Origin: Gammaproteobacteria bacterium
GTDB taxonomy: Bacteria > Pseudomonadota > Gammaproteobacteria > QOAV01
Assembly: GCA_003972845.1 (NCBI GenBank)
Contig: QOAV01000073.1
Span: 1 to 6,806 of the forward strand
Length of the DNA stretch: 6,806 nucleotides
Direction of reading: 5' to 3'
A model generated the notes under the pieces. It was not told the origin of the DNA. It was given only the letters and a program-made list of their open reading frames with translations, and searched no databases. Shown here piece after piece: positions 1 to 4,818 of the stretch. The translations under genes were made by a program, and so were the position numbers. Within the stretch, counting starts at the first letter, position 1, and every line of letters starts with the position of its first letter.

Positions 1-280
1 CGTACCAGCGTTCGTAGTATTTTACCCGGGGTCCGGTCAATTCCGGCAGCTTCATGCCGCCGCGGATTCTGTCCCAGAGGTCATGGTATACAATGGGTTC
101 CGGCGCAGCGGGTTCAGTATTCGGAGTGGCGGGCCGGACGGTATTCGGTGTTGCAGCCTGGAGTGATGGGTTCAGGGTCCCGGCGCTCGGCGATGAGTTT
201 TGTTCACTGCCTGTTGTCGCACAACCAGTCAGCAGGATTGCCAGACCAACCCCTAGCCCTTTTAGTGACTTGATACCCAT
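1..280 (-). CDS. mltD: Membrane-bound lytic murein transglycosylase D (N-terminal part, runs off the left edge)
   Basis: This is a partial gene: 93 codons are present and the 3' end lies beyond base 1. The translation opens with a lipoprotein signal peptide (MGIKSLKGLGVGLAILLTGC) whose lipobox is LTGC, with the lipidated cysteine at residue 20. Ala at +2 fits outer-membrane sorting. A low-complexity Pro/Thr/Ala linker follows (about residues 22-62), containing ATPNT twice. From about residue 65 the protein reads HDLWDRIRGGMKLPEL and GPRVKYYERWY, which resembles the segment just before the SLT domain of MltD proteins. The SLT catalytic domain and LysM repeats are outside the window, so activity cannot be judged. 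MltD cleaves peptidoglycan glycan strands to 1,6-anhydromuropeptides. The ATG at 280 has a good ribosome site (AGGAG, 6 nt upstream). The head-to-head position next to the methyltransferase-rnhA-dnaQ block matches the gammaproteobacterial mltD neighbourhood and supports the call. Confidence 0.8.
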   Translation of the reverse strand, partial: MGIKSLKGLGVGLAILLTGCATTGSEQNSSPSAGTLNPSLQAATPNTVRPATPNTEPAAPEPIVYHDLWDRIRGGMKLPELTGPRVKYYERWY

Positions 281-441
281 TCTGTGCTCCTGTTCCCCTT
301 TGCGTAGGTTGCTATGTTACTACAAAATAACAATAAATCGGCGGGCGCGGGAATCCTCCCCTTTCACTAGCACAAATGCGGTATGATTAAAAAATAACCC
401 ATCCCGCAATTTATACTTTATAAAACCCCTGTATCTGCCAC

Positions 442-469
442 ATTATAAAGAAAAAATCTTTTTTTTCAA
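442..469 (-). promoter_or_regulatory. Sigma-70-type promoter reading toward mltD
   Basis: Read on the minus strand, TTGAAA (464-469, 5/6 to consensus) is followed after 16 bp by a perfect TATAAT (442-447). The spacer is an A-tract/T-tract: GAAAAAA and TTTTTTC form a 7-bp inverted repeat around AAGA, so the DNA is probably bent or rigid here. Transcription would begin near 435, giving mltD a leader of about 155 nt. This is the best promoter match in the window. A nearer promoter for mltD cannot be excluded. Confidence 0.65.
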
Positions 470-484
470 GGACAATCCAAGCGA

Positions 485-613
485 ATGGACGAAGAGTCCC
501 GGCAAAATCGACAAATCATACAGATATCGGACCCGAGCCGCAAAGCGTTGCCGAAAAAAAACGGTAGATTTGGCCAATTGTTGGTCCTTATGTCGCTCCG
601 TATGCGAGAATAA
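485..613 (+). CDS. Possible small ORF, 42 aa, function unknown (doubtful)
   Basis: An ATG at 485 opens a 42-codon frame ending in TAA at 611-613. The product is hydrophilic and basic near its middle (KALPKKNGRFGQ), with a short hydrophobic patch (LLVLMSL) near the end. An AAGGA lies about 10 nt upstream of the start, which is farther than ideal. I recognise no family, signal peptide or membrane segment. It sits in the long gap between mltD and the methyltransferase and could be chance. Conservation of the frame in relatives would be the deciding evidence. Confidence 0.12.
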   Translation: MDEESRQNRQIIQISDPSRKALPKKNGRFGQLLVLMSLRMRE

Positions 614-642
614 GACGCTTCTTGCACAGAGGAAATGGCGGT

Positions 643-711
643 ATGAATATTCCTGTATTTGGAAAAGATGATCTGGTCTCGTGCTCGTTGAACAGCTTTC
701 ATGGAAAGTAG
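643..711 (+). CDS. Possible 22-codon upstream ORF (leader peptide) before the methyltransferase
   Basis: An ATG at 643 is preceded by AGAGGA (about 628-633, 9 nt away) and opens a 22-codon frame (begins MNIPVFGKDD, ends in HGK). It stops at TAG 709-711. The methyltransferase GTG start is at 715, in the same frame, separated from the TAG by one AAC codon. The arrangement would allow translational coupling or re-initiation. Its ribosome site looks better than that of the methyltransferase GTG itself. There is no homology to argue from, so this is a weak call. Confidence 0.2.
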   Translation: MNIPVFGKDDLVSCSLNSFHGK

Positions 712-714
712 AAC

Positions 715-1476
715 GTGCGCAACGTAACCAATGGCGCATTGGGCCAGTGGGCGGATACGCCAGCGGGCAAACTTTTCCTGGACTGTGAAGCCGAGCAGAT
801 CAGAAAGCAGATGCCCGAAACCAGGCAATCGGAGCAGTTACTGTGGCTTTCTGCTTTTCACTGCGAGGCCCCTGTCGAGGCTCTGTCAGTCTGTTCGAAG
901 CTTGATAAAATACCACCAAACTACAATGCGATTATTGCCCACGAATATGAGCTGCCCTTTTTCGATAACGAGTTCCCCATGGTGATCTCTTCCCATGTAC
1001 ACGAGTACACGGCAGAGCCTCACCGTTATTTGCGCGAGCTCGCGCGGGTGATTGAACCGGAAGGGCAGCTGATTATCAGCGGCTATAATTTGTTCAATAT
1101 ACTGGGCGTCGGGTTGCGCCACCGGTTGTATCGCAGGGCAGGCTCCCCGGTTTACCCGACTCATTACCTTTCCATACACCGTTTGAAAGACTGGCTGAGG
1201 TTGCTCGGTTTCGAACTGGAAGGCGGCGGTTTTTTTTACTATCTTCCGCTGACGCGTTCGCCGGTCATTCTGGACAAACTGCGATGGATGGAAAGCGCGG
1301 GTAATCGCTGGTGGCCGCGCGCCAGCGCGGGGTTTACACTGACTGCGCGCAAACGGCTGCCGGGGATGACGCCGCTGTCAAACCGGGCAAAACTGCGGCT
1401 TTGGGCGCCTGCGCCACAGCCTGCATTGGCGAGAGTGACGCAGGCTGGTTTGACGGAAAAACATGAACATCGTTGA
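715..1476 (+). CDS. YafS-like class I SAM-dependent methyltransferase family protein (253 aa)
   Basis: This is a member of the methyltransferase family found beside rnhA in many gammaproteobacteria (YafS in E. coli). Seen directly: an N-terminal [11 protein letters not shown] segment typical of the family (residues 9-19); a post-motif-II stretch [20 protein letters not shown] (78-97), which fits the usual LPF...D.V...HVLE pattern; [20 protein letters not shown] (106-125), the motif III helix and strand; and a C-terminal [10 protein letters not shown] tail (212-221). The glycine-rich SAM-binding motif I expected around residues 41-55 is not recognisable, so catalytic activity is uncertain. The substrate is unknown. 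The start is fixed at GTG 715 because an in-frame TAG lies at 709-711; GGAAAG precedes it by about 6 nt. The 3' end overlaps rnhA by 14 nt, so the two are probably co-transcribed and translationally coupled. Confidence 0.8.
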   Translation: MRNVTNGALGQWADTPAGKLFLDCEAEQIRKQMPETRQSEQLLWLSAFHCEAPVEALSVCSKLDKIPPNYNAIIAHEYELPFFDNEFPMVISSHVHEYTAEPHRYLRELARVIEPEGQLIISGYNLFNILGVGLRHRLYRRAGSPVYPTHYLSIHRLKDWLRLLGFELEGGGFFYYLPLTRSPVILDKLRWMESAGNRWWPRASAGFTLTARKRLPGMTPLSNRAKLRLWAPAPQPALARVTQAGLTEKHEHR

Positions 1477-1912
1477 AATTTATACCGATGGCGCCTGCAA
1501 GGGTAATCCGGGCCCTGGCGGCTGGGGCGCGGTGTTGCTGTACAAGGGCAGCGAGCGCGAATTGTCCGGCTGCGAGCCAGAGACGACAAACAACCGTATG
1601 GAGTTGCAGGCGGTAATCGAAGCGCTGTCAGCTCTCAAGCGGCCGTGCCAGGTTCGTGTGCTGACCGACTCCCAGTATGTCAAAAACGGCATTACCAGCT
1701 GGATGCGGGACTGGAAAAAGCGCGGCTGGAAAACGGCCGCCAAAAAGCCGGTAAAGAACAAGGATCTGTGGCTGCTGCTGGACGACGCCGCCAGCCGCCA
1801 TCAGATTGAATGGGCGTGGGTCAAGGGTCATGCCGGTAACGCCGGCAACGAGCGTGCAGATCAGCTGGCCAGCGACGCCGCCGAGCAGTGTAATAATGGG
1901 AAGCAAACATGA
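1463..1912 (+). CDS. rnhA: Ribonuclease HI
   Basis: The 149-aa product is a full-length type 1 RNase H, close to the E. coli enzyme (155 aa). It degrades the RNA strand of RNA-DNA hybrids in the cytoplasm, clearing R-loops and helping remove primers. All catalytic residues are visible: D9 in [19 protein letters not shown]47 in [11 protein letters not shown]69 in LTDSQYV, and D133 in NERADQLA, plus the assisting H123 in WVKGHAGN. The basic protrusion found in E. coli-type enzymes ([16 protein letters not shown], residues 84-99) is present. The ATG at 1463 overlaps the end of the methyltransferase gene by 14 nt and has only a weak ACGGA ribosome site, which suggests coupling. The stop overlaps the dnaQ start (ATGA). 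The family call is secure. Confidence 0.97.
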   Translation: MNIVEIYTDGACKGNPGPGGWGAVLLYKGSERELSGCEPETTNNRMELQAVIEALSALKRPCQVRVLTDSQYVKNGITSWMRDWKKRGWKTAAKKPVKNKDLWLLLDDAASRHQIEWAWVKGHAGNAGNERADQLASDAAEQCNNGKQT

Positions 1913-2655
1913 GACAAGTCGTATTGGATACGGAGACGACGGGTCTGGAGGTGAAACAGGGCCATCGCATTATCGAAATCGGCTGTGTGGAATTGCTGGA
2001 TCGACGTCTCAGCGGCGTCAATTTCCATGAGTTCGTCAACCCGGAAAGACCTATCGACGAAGGCGCGCAGGCGGTGCACGGCATTTCCATCGAGCAATTG
2101 CAGGACAAACCGGTTTTTGCCGATATTGTGGAGCGGTTTCTGGACTACATCCGCGGCAGTGAATTGATTATCCACAATGCGCCGTTTGATATCGGCTTTC
2201 TCGATCATGAGCTGCAACTGGCAGGTGATTACGGCTGCATCAGTGATTATTGCACCACCGTGGACACTCTGGTCATGGCGCGAAGCAGGCATCCTGGCCA
2301 GAAAAACAACCTGGATGCTCTATGCAAACGCTATGAAGTCGACAACGCCCAGCGCGTGTTGCACGGAGCCCTGCTTGATGCTGAAATACTGGCGGATGTA
2401 TATCTGAGAATGACCGGCGGTCAGGTTTCGTTGTTCGACGAAACCGACAGCCAGTGCACGGAGGGTCGGCAGGCCACGGTTTCCGGGCGCCCAACCGGCA
2501 ATGATTTACCTTTGACGCAAGAGCTCACCGTGGTTACCGCCAGCGAAAAAGAGCGACAGGATCACGAAGCGTTTCTGCAGCGTATAGCGGCGCAATGCGG
2601 CGGAGAAAGCCTCTGGGCCAGTGTGCAGAAAACCGAGACGGAGGCTGGTAGCTAG
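1909..2655 (+). CDS. dnaQ: DNA polymerase III epsilon subunit, 3'-5' proofreading exonuclease
   Basis: The 248-aa product is the expected length for a gammaproteobacterial epsilon subunit, which proofreads within the Pol III core (alpha-epsilon-theta). The DEDDh exonuclease residues are all present: D7 and E9 in LDTETTGL (Exo I), D94 in [14 protein letters not shown] (Exo II), and H152 and D157 in [15 protein letters not shown] (Exo III). Immediately after the exonuclease domain, QVSLF (residues 172-176) matches the beta-clamp-binding consensus QL[SD]LF. The rest (about 180-248) would be the flexible linker and the alpha-binding tail. The ATG at 1909 overlaps the rnhA stop as ATGA, with GGGAAG 5 nt upstream, so translation is coupled. 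This co-directional rnhA-dnaQ order differs from E. coli, where the two genes are divergent. Confidence 0.96.
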   Translation: MRQVVLDTETTGLEVKQGHRIIEIGCVELLDRRLSGVNFHEFVNPERPIDEGAQAVHGISIEQLQDKPVFADIVERFLDYIRGSELIIHNAPFDIGFLDHELQLAGDYGCISDYCTTVDTLVMARSRHPGQKNNLDALCKRYEVDNAQRVLHGALLDAEILADVYLRMTGGQVSLFDETDSQCTEGRQATVSGRPTGNDLPLTQELTVVTASEKERQDHEAFLQRIAAQCGGESLWASVQKTETEAGS

Positions 2656-2668
2656 CCCGGATATTACA

Positions 2669-2713
2669 TGGCGCTGGCTTCAGGCCTGCGCTGAATCGGC
2701 GCCAGTTTGTTGT
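2669..2713 (+). terminator. Possible intrinsic terminator of the methyltransferase-rnhA-dnaQ unit
   Basis: Just after the dnaQ stop, TGGCGC (2669-2674) can pair with GCGCCA (2699-2704). Inside that, TTCAG (2679-2683) pairs with CTGAA (2691-2695) around a 7-nt loop. The result is an 11-bp stem interrupted by an internal loop, followed by the T-rich GTTTGTTGTT. Most of it lies inside the 3' end of the convergent thioredoxin gene. The T tract is broken by G residues, so strength is uncertain. Confidence 0.4.
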
Positions 2714-3060
2714 TCGGCAATCTGTTTGCGTACTTCGTCCATATCCAGTTCACGGGATTTGGCGACAATCTCGCTGAGACCGGAAGGAGGCAGCGCACCG
2801 GGCTGAGAAAACACAATGATTTGTTCTTTGAAAATCATCAGGGTCGGAATGGAGCGCACCTGGAACTGGGCGGCCAGCTGCTGTTCTTCTTCGGTATTGA
2901 TCTTGGCGAAAACGATGTCATCGTGCTTTTCCGATTCAGCTTCAAACACGGGCGCGAAAGATTTGCACGGGCCACACCAGGGTGCCCAGAAATCGACGAT
3001 AACGATGTCATTGTTCTGAATGGTTTCGTTGAAATTTTCTGCGGTTAACTCGATCGCCAT
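2680..3060 (-). CDS. Thioredoxin-family protein with C-terminal extension (126 aa)
   Basis: This is a cytosolic thioredoxin, without a signal peptide, expected to reduce protein disulfides with electrons from a thioredoxin reductase not in this window. The active site is WCGPC (W28, C29, C32) within VDFWAPWCGPCKSF. The buried acid (D23), the pairing K53 and the cis-proline (P72 in RSIPTLMIF) are all present. The thioredoxin fold spans about residues 1-107. A helical, charged tail of about 20 residues follows (LDMDEVRKQIAEQQTGADSA), making it longer than classical TrxA (about 108 aa). The strand after the cis-proline reads FKEQIIVFSQPGAL in place of the usual FKNGEV, so it may be a paralogue, not the main TrxA. 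GGAA lies about 9 nt upstream of the ATG. It converges on dnaQ (24-nt gap) and diverges from the rhodanese gene. Confidence 0.9.
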   Translation of the reverse strand: MAIELTAENFNETIQNNDIVIVDFWAPWCGPCKSFAPVFEAESEKHDDIVFAKINTEEEQQLAAQFQVRSIPTLMIFKEQIIVFSQPGALPPSGLSEIVAKSRELDMDEVRKQIAEQQTGADSAQA

Positions 3061-3088
3061 GGTTTTTTCCGATAAATGTGAGAAAAAG

Positions 3089-3117
3089 ATAATAAACTAA
3101 TATAAAATCGCCTTCAA
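3089..3117 (-). promoter_or_regulatory. Sigma-70-type promoter of the thioredoxin gene
   Basis: On the minus strand, TTGAAG (3112-3117, 4/6 to consensus) is followed after exactly 17 bp by TATTAT (3089-3094, 5/6). The predicted start near 3082 gives a leader of about 20 nt before the ATG at 3060. I found no equally good promoter on the plus strand of this 138-bp divergent region for the rhodanese gene. Confidence 0.6.
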
Positions 3118-3198
3118 GTTCGGGAGCCTTTGTTTATCAGGCAAGACAGGCTTCTTTCATCAACAGGTAGATAAAGTCAGGAAGGGTGGATCTTCAAG

Positions 3199-3495
3199 AT
3201 GCTTAACGGGGTGTATGACTGCGAAAGTGTAAAGAAAATGCTCGAGTCGGGAGCCAGGCTCATTGATGTCCGGACTCCGGCCGAATTTGCTCAGGGCGCC
3301 TTGCCGGGCGCGCTGAATGTTCCGCTACAGACTATTCCATCCGCCAGTTCCCGGTTCAAGCCTGACGATACTTTACTGGTGTACTGCCGCAGCGGCTCGA
3401 GAAGCATGTTTGCACAGCAATATCTGCAGCGCCTGGGTTTTAACGATGTTCACAATATCGGCGCCTACGGGATGATGGCGAGCTGCCTGAATTGA
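3199..3495 (+). CDS. Single-domain rhodanese (sulfurtransferase-like), 98 aa
   Basis: This is a compact, single rhodanese domain with no signal peptide, so it is probably cytosolic. Such proteins carry sulfane sulfur as a cysteine persulfide and pass it to thiols or cyanide. Landmarks: LIDVRTPAEFAQGALPGALN (residues 21-40), which is the CH2A motif with D23, R25 and E29; the active-site loop CRSGSRS with catalytic C63 (63-69); and the closing strand and helix LGFNDVHNIGAYGMM (79-93). The six-residue loop after the cysteine is the sulfurtransferase length, not the longer phosphatase-type loop. Size is like GlpE (108 aa) and mature PspE. The ATG at 3199 follows GGAAGGGTGGA. It is divergent from the thioredoxin gene; the physiological acceptor is unknown. 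Confidence 0.9.
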   Translation: MLNGVYDCESVKKMLESGARLIDVRTPAEFAQGALPGALNVPLQTIPSASSRFKPDDTLLVYCRSGSRSMFAQQYLQRLGFNDVHNIGAYGMMASCLN

Positions 3496-3514
3496 GTAGC
3501 CCGGAATCGTCCAC

Positions 3515-3544
3515 CCGGTGCTGGACAGACTGCACCCGGTTTCA
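3515..3544 (+). terminator. Possible weak terminator or hairpin after the rhodanese gene
   Basis: CCGGTGC (3515-3521) pairs with GCACCCGG (3532-3539) as a 7-bp stem with one bulged C and a 10-nt loop, followed by TTTC. The T run is short, so termination may be partial. It lies between the rhodanese stop and the ankyrin gene (89-bp gap) and bears on whether the two are co-transcribed. Confidence 0.28.
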
Positions 3545-3584
3545 TTAAGCTTGCAGCCTTTCAGGTATCTGCCAGTAAAGCGCC

Positions 3585-4319
3585 ATGTCTTTCATATTCT
3601 CTCTTTCGGGTAAAACCCGAGTGGTTTCCCGCAGTTTAATGGTTGTTGTGATGCTGCTCGCCGGTCTGACTTTGTGTGGCTGCGATACGGAAAACTATGA
3701 GGAAGCGGAAACAGTCCAGCATCCGGCCGGGTTTGATGTTGAGAGTTTCGTCGAAGCGGCGGGCATGGGTGAATATGATACTGTTTTCACTATGATCAAG
3801 AACGGCGCCGATGTGAATGCGAAAAACAGCAAGGGGCAGACCGCTCTGATGCGCGCAGTTTACAACCGCCAGCAGGATGTGGTGCGTCTGCTGCTTACCC
3901 ACAAAGCCAACCCTGAAATTCGCACACCCACGGGCAATTCGGTTCTGGTGAACGCTGCCCGTGTTGGCGACCGCGGCATCGTGGAACTGTTACTTGATGC
4001 GGGAGTGGACATCAATGAGAAGGATGCTGATCCGGCAGATGTAACCGCGATCAATATTGCGGCTTATCGGGAAAACGTTCAGGTTTTCAATCTGTTGCTG
4101 GAGCGAGGTGCCGATTACTCCACACCTTCGGCTACCGGTTTCACGCCTCTGCTCAGCGCGGTCAAGTCCGGCAATCTGGCCATCACGCGAAAGCTGCTGG
4201 CCAAAGGGGCGGATCTGGAATACAAGACAAAAAGCGGCCAGACTGCGTTGACTATTGCCAGGCAGAATAATCATCAGGCCATGGTAAACTTGCTGGAAAG
4301 AGCCGGCGCTCGCGAATAG
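3585..4319 (+). CDS. Ankyrin-repeat lipoprotein (244 aa)
   Basis: The N-terminus has a basic region (K10, R12, R16), a hydrophobic core (LMVVVMLLAGLTL) and a lipobox LCGC with the lipidated cysteine at C33. Asp follows at +2, the Lol-avoidance signal in enterobacteria, so the protein may stay on the periplasmic face of the inner membrane. Residues 50-244 are about six ankyrin repeats. Clear units include NGADVNAKNSKGQTALMRA (73-91), GIVELLLDAGVDINEKDA (131-148), LLERGADYSTPSATGFTPLL (171-190) and LLAKGADLEYKTKSGQTALT (204-223). Ankyrin repeats bind proteins; nothing here reveals the partner. The third-to-fourth junction carries extra residues (EKDADPADVTAIN). The ATG at 3585 has no strong ribosome site; M19 would remove the positive n-region, so I keep 3585. 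It is convergent with the next gene. Confidence 0.87.
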   Translation: MSFIFSLSGKTRVVSRSLMVVVMLLAGLTLCGCDTENYEEAETVQHPAGFDVESFVEAAGMGEYDTVFTMIKNGADVNAKNSKGQTALMRAVYNRQQDVVRLLLTHKANPEIRTPTGNSVLVNAARVGDRGIVELLLDAGVDINEKDADPADVTAINIAAYRENVQVFNLLLERGADYSTPSATGFTPLLSAVKSGNLAITRKLLAKGADLEYKTKSGQTALTIARQNNHQAMVNLLERAGARE

Positions 4320-4356
4320 GTCGGGACCGGTTGCCTGGCCTCGCTGGTTCCGGCTT

Positions 4357-4797
4357 TTATCCGTTCAGCCGCCACTCCACATCTTTGTAATAAACCACGT
4401 GAGTTCTTTTCTCCGGCCGGTTTTTACCGCTGAGGGTATAGCCCGGCTGGCTGATTTCCATGGCCATATTGGTTTGCTGTTGCGGTTGCTCCTCAGACGC
4501 AGAAATTCTTCCGTATTTTTTTTGTGACGCAGCCAGCCTGGTGGGCGCGTCCTTGCCTGCTTTGAAGATGCGGCAGGCTTTCAGATCCTTCACCGTATCG
4601 GCAATGGTGAGCGACGAGCCGGCGCTGCAGAAGATGGTTCCCACTCTTTCCGTCACCACGGTAAAGCTGTCAGTCATTTTTTCTTCCATTAGCAAAATGG
4701 ATTCCTGCACGGTGTTATGCCGTTCGGCCGGGTCCTGCTGCGTACGTTCGGTCAAATGCTCCAACCCGGTTTTCCGCAGGCCGAGTATTTCCGGCAT
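4357..4797 (-). CDS. Hypothetical protein, likely the detached C-terminal part of the 4816-6096 gene
   Basis: I recognise no family. The 146-aa frame is exactly in phase with the upstream gene ending at 4816-4818. Reading on past that TGA gives 152 uninterrupted codons. The first half looks helical and charged (LEHLTERTQQDPAERHNTVQ, residues 12-31), as if continuing the upstream coiled coil. The last third (about 108-146) contains short strand-like segments (AMEISQPGYTLSG, THVVYYKDVEW). Codon choice (many CTG, GTG, GCC, ACC, CAG) resembles that of the surrounding genes, so the frame looks truly coding. The ATG at 4797 has no ribosome site. An internal ATG at 4677 has GGAAG a few bases upstream and could start a 106-aa product. 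There is no signal peptide or membrane span. The alternative to a split gene is a separate gene coupled by the 18-nt gap. Confidence 0.5.
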   Translation of the reverse strand: MPEILGLRKTGLEHLTERTQQDPAERHNTVQESILLMEEKMTDSFTVVTERVGTIFCSAGSSLTIADTVKDLKACRIFKAGKDAPTRLAASQKKYGRISASEEQPQQQTNMAMEISQPGYTLSGKNRPEKRTHVVYYKDVEWRLNG

Positions 4798-4815
4798 GGC
4801 GCGGATCAGTTCAAA

Positions 4816-4818
4816 TCA
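4816..4818 (-). other. TGA codon separating two in-phase reading frames
   Basis: On the minus strand the upstream frame ends KANAEKH-TGA and continues in the same phase as FELIRAMPEILG. The frame is then open to 4357. The stop may be a nonsense mutation, a sequencing error, or a genuine end followed by a coupled gene. The context downstream (TTTGAACTGATC) does not form the apical GGU-type stem-loop of bacterial selenocysteine insertion elements. Confidence 0.6.

Larger units (their letters stand above)
281..714. other. 434-bp divergent intergenic region between mltD and the methyltransferase gene
   Basis: No confident gene lies here. The region holds the mltD promoter (442-469) and the roughly 155-nt stretch that would be the mltD 5' untranslated region. 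That stretch includes the short inverted repeat GGGA-ggat-TCCC near 352-363. The plus-strand half (about 480-714) contains two short open frames, at 485-613 and 643-711, listed separately with low confidence. I found no plus-strand promoter there that I would defend. gloB, which lies between these genes in E. coli, is absent, and I see no remnant of its metal-binding THxHxDH motif. Long open frames on the minus strand across 443-828 run antisense into the methyltransferase and look like shadows. Confidence 0.6.

Noticed and set aside
466..828. Minus-strand open frames (443-739 and 466-828) across the intergenic gap and the start of the methyltransferase gene
   Set aside because: They overlap the coding start of a recognisable protein on the other strand, have no recognisable motif, and their 3' ends run into the mltD promoter. 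They look like chance frames.
2656..2679. A tRNA gene after dnaQ, as in E. coli
   Set aside because: The gap is only 24 nt and no tRNA-like sequence is present there or elsewhere in the window.
2653..3505. The 9-mer TAGCCCGGA after both the dnaQ stop (2653-2661) and the rhodanese stop (3497-3505)
   Set aside because: Only two exact copies, short, and with no shared flanking sequence; likely chance in a GC-rich window.
4320..4356. Bidirectional terminator between the ankyrin gene and the convergent minus-strand gene
   Set aside because: CCGG repeats are present, but I could not pair them into a stem longer than 4 bp with a reasonable loop, despite the nearby CTTTT.
4776..4818. Selenocysteine reading of the TGA at 4816-4818
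   Set aside because: The only nearby stem is GCCG/CGGC around GAAATACT, with no GGU-type apical loop, and no redox motif surrounds the codon.
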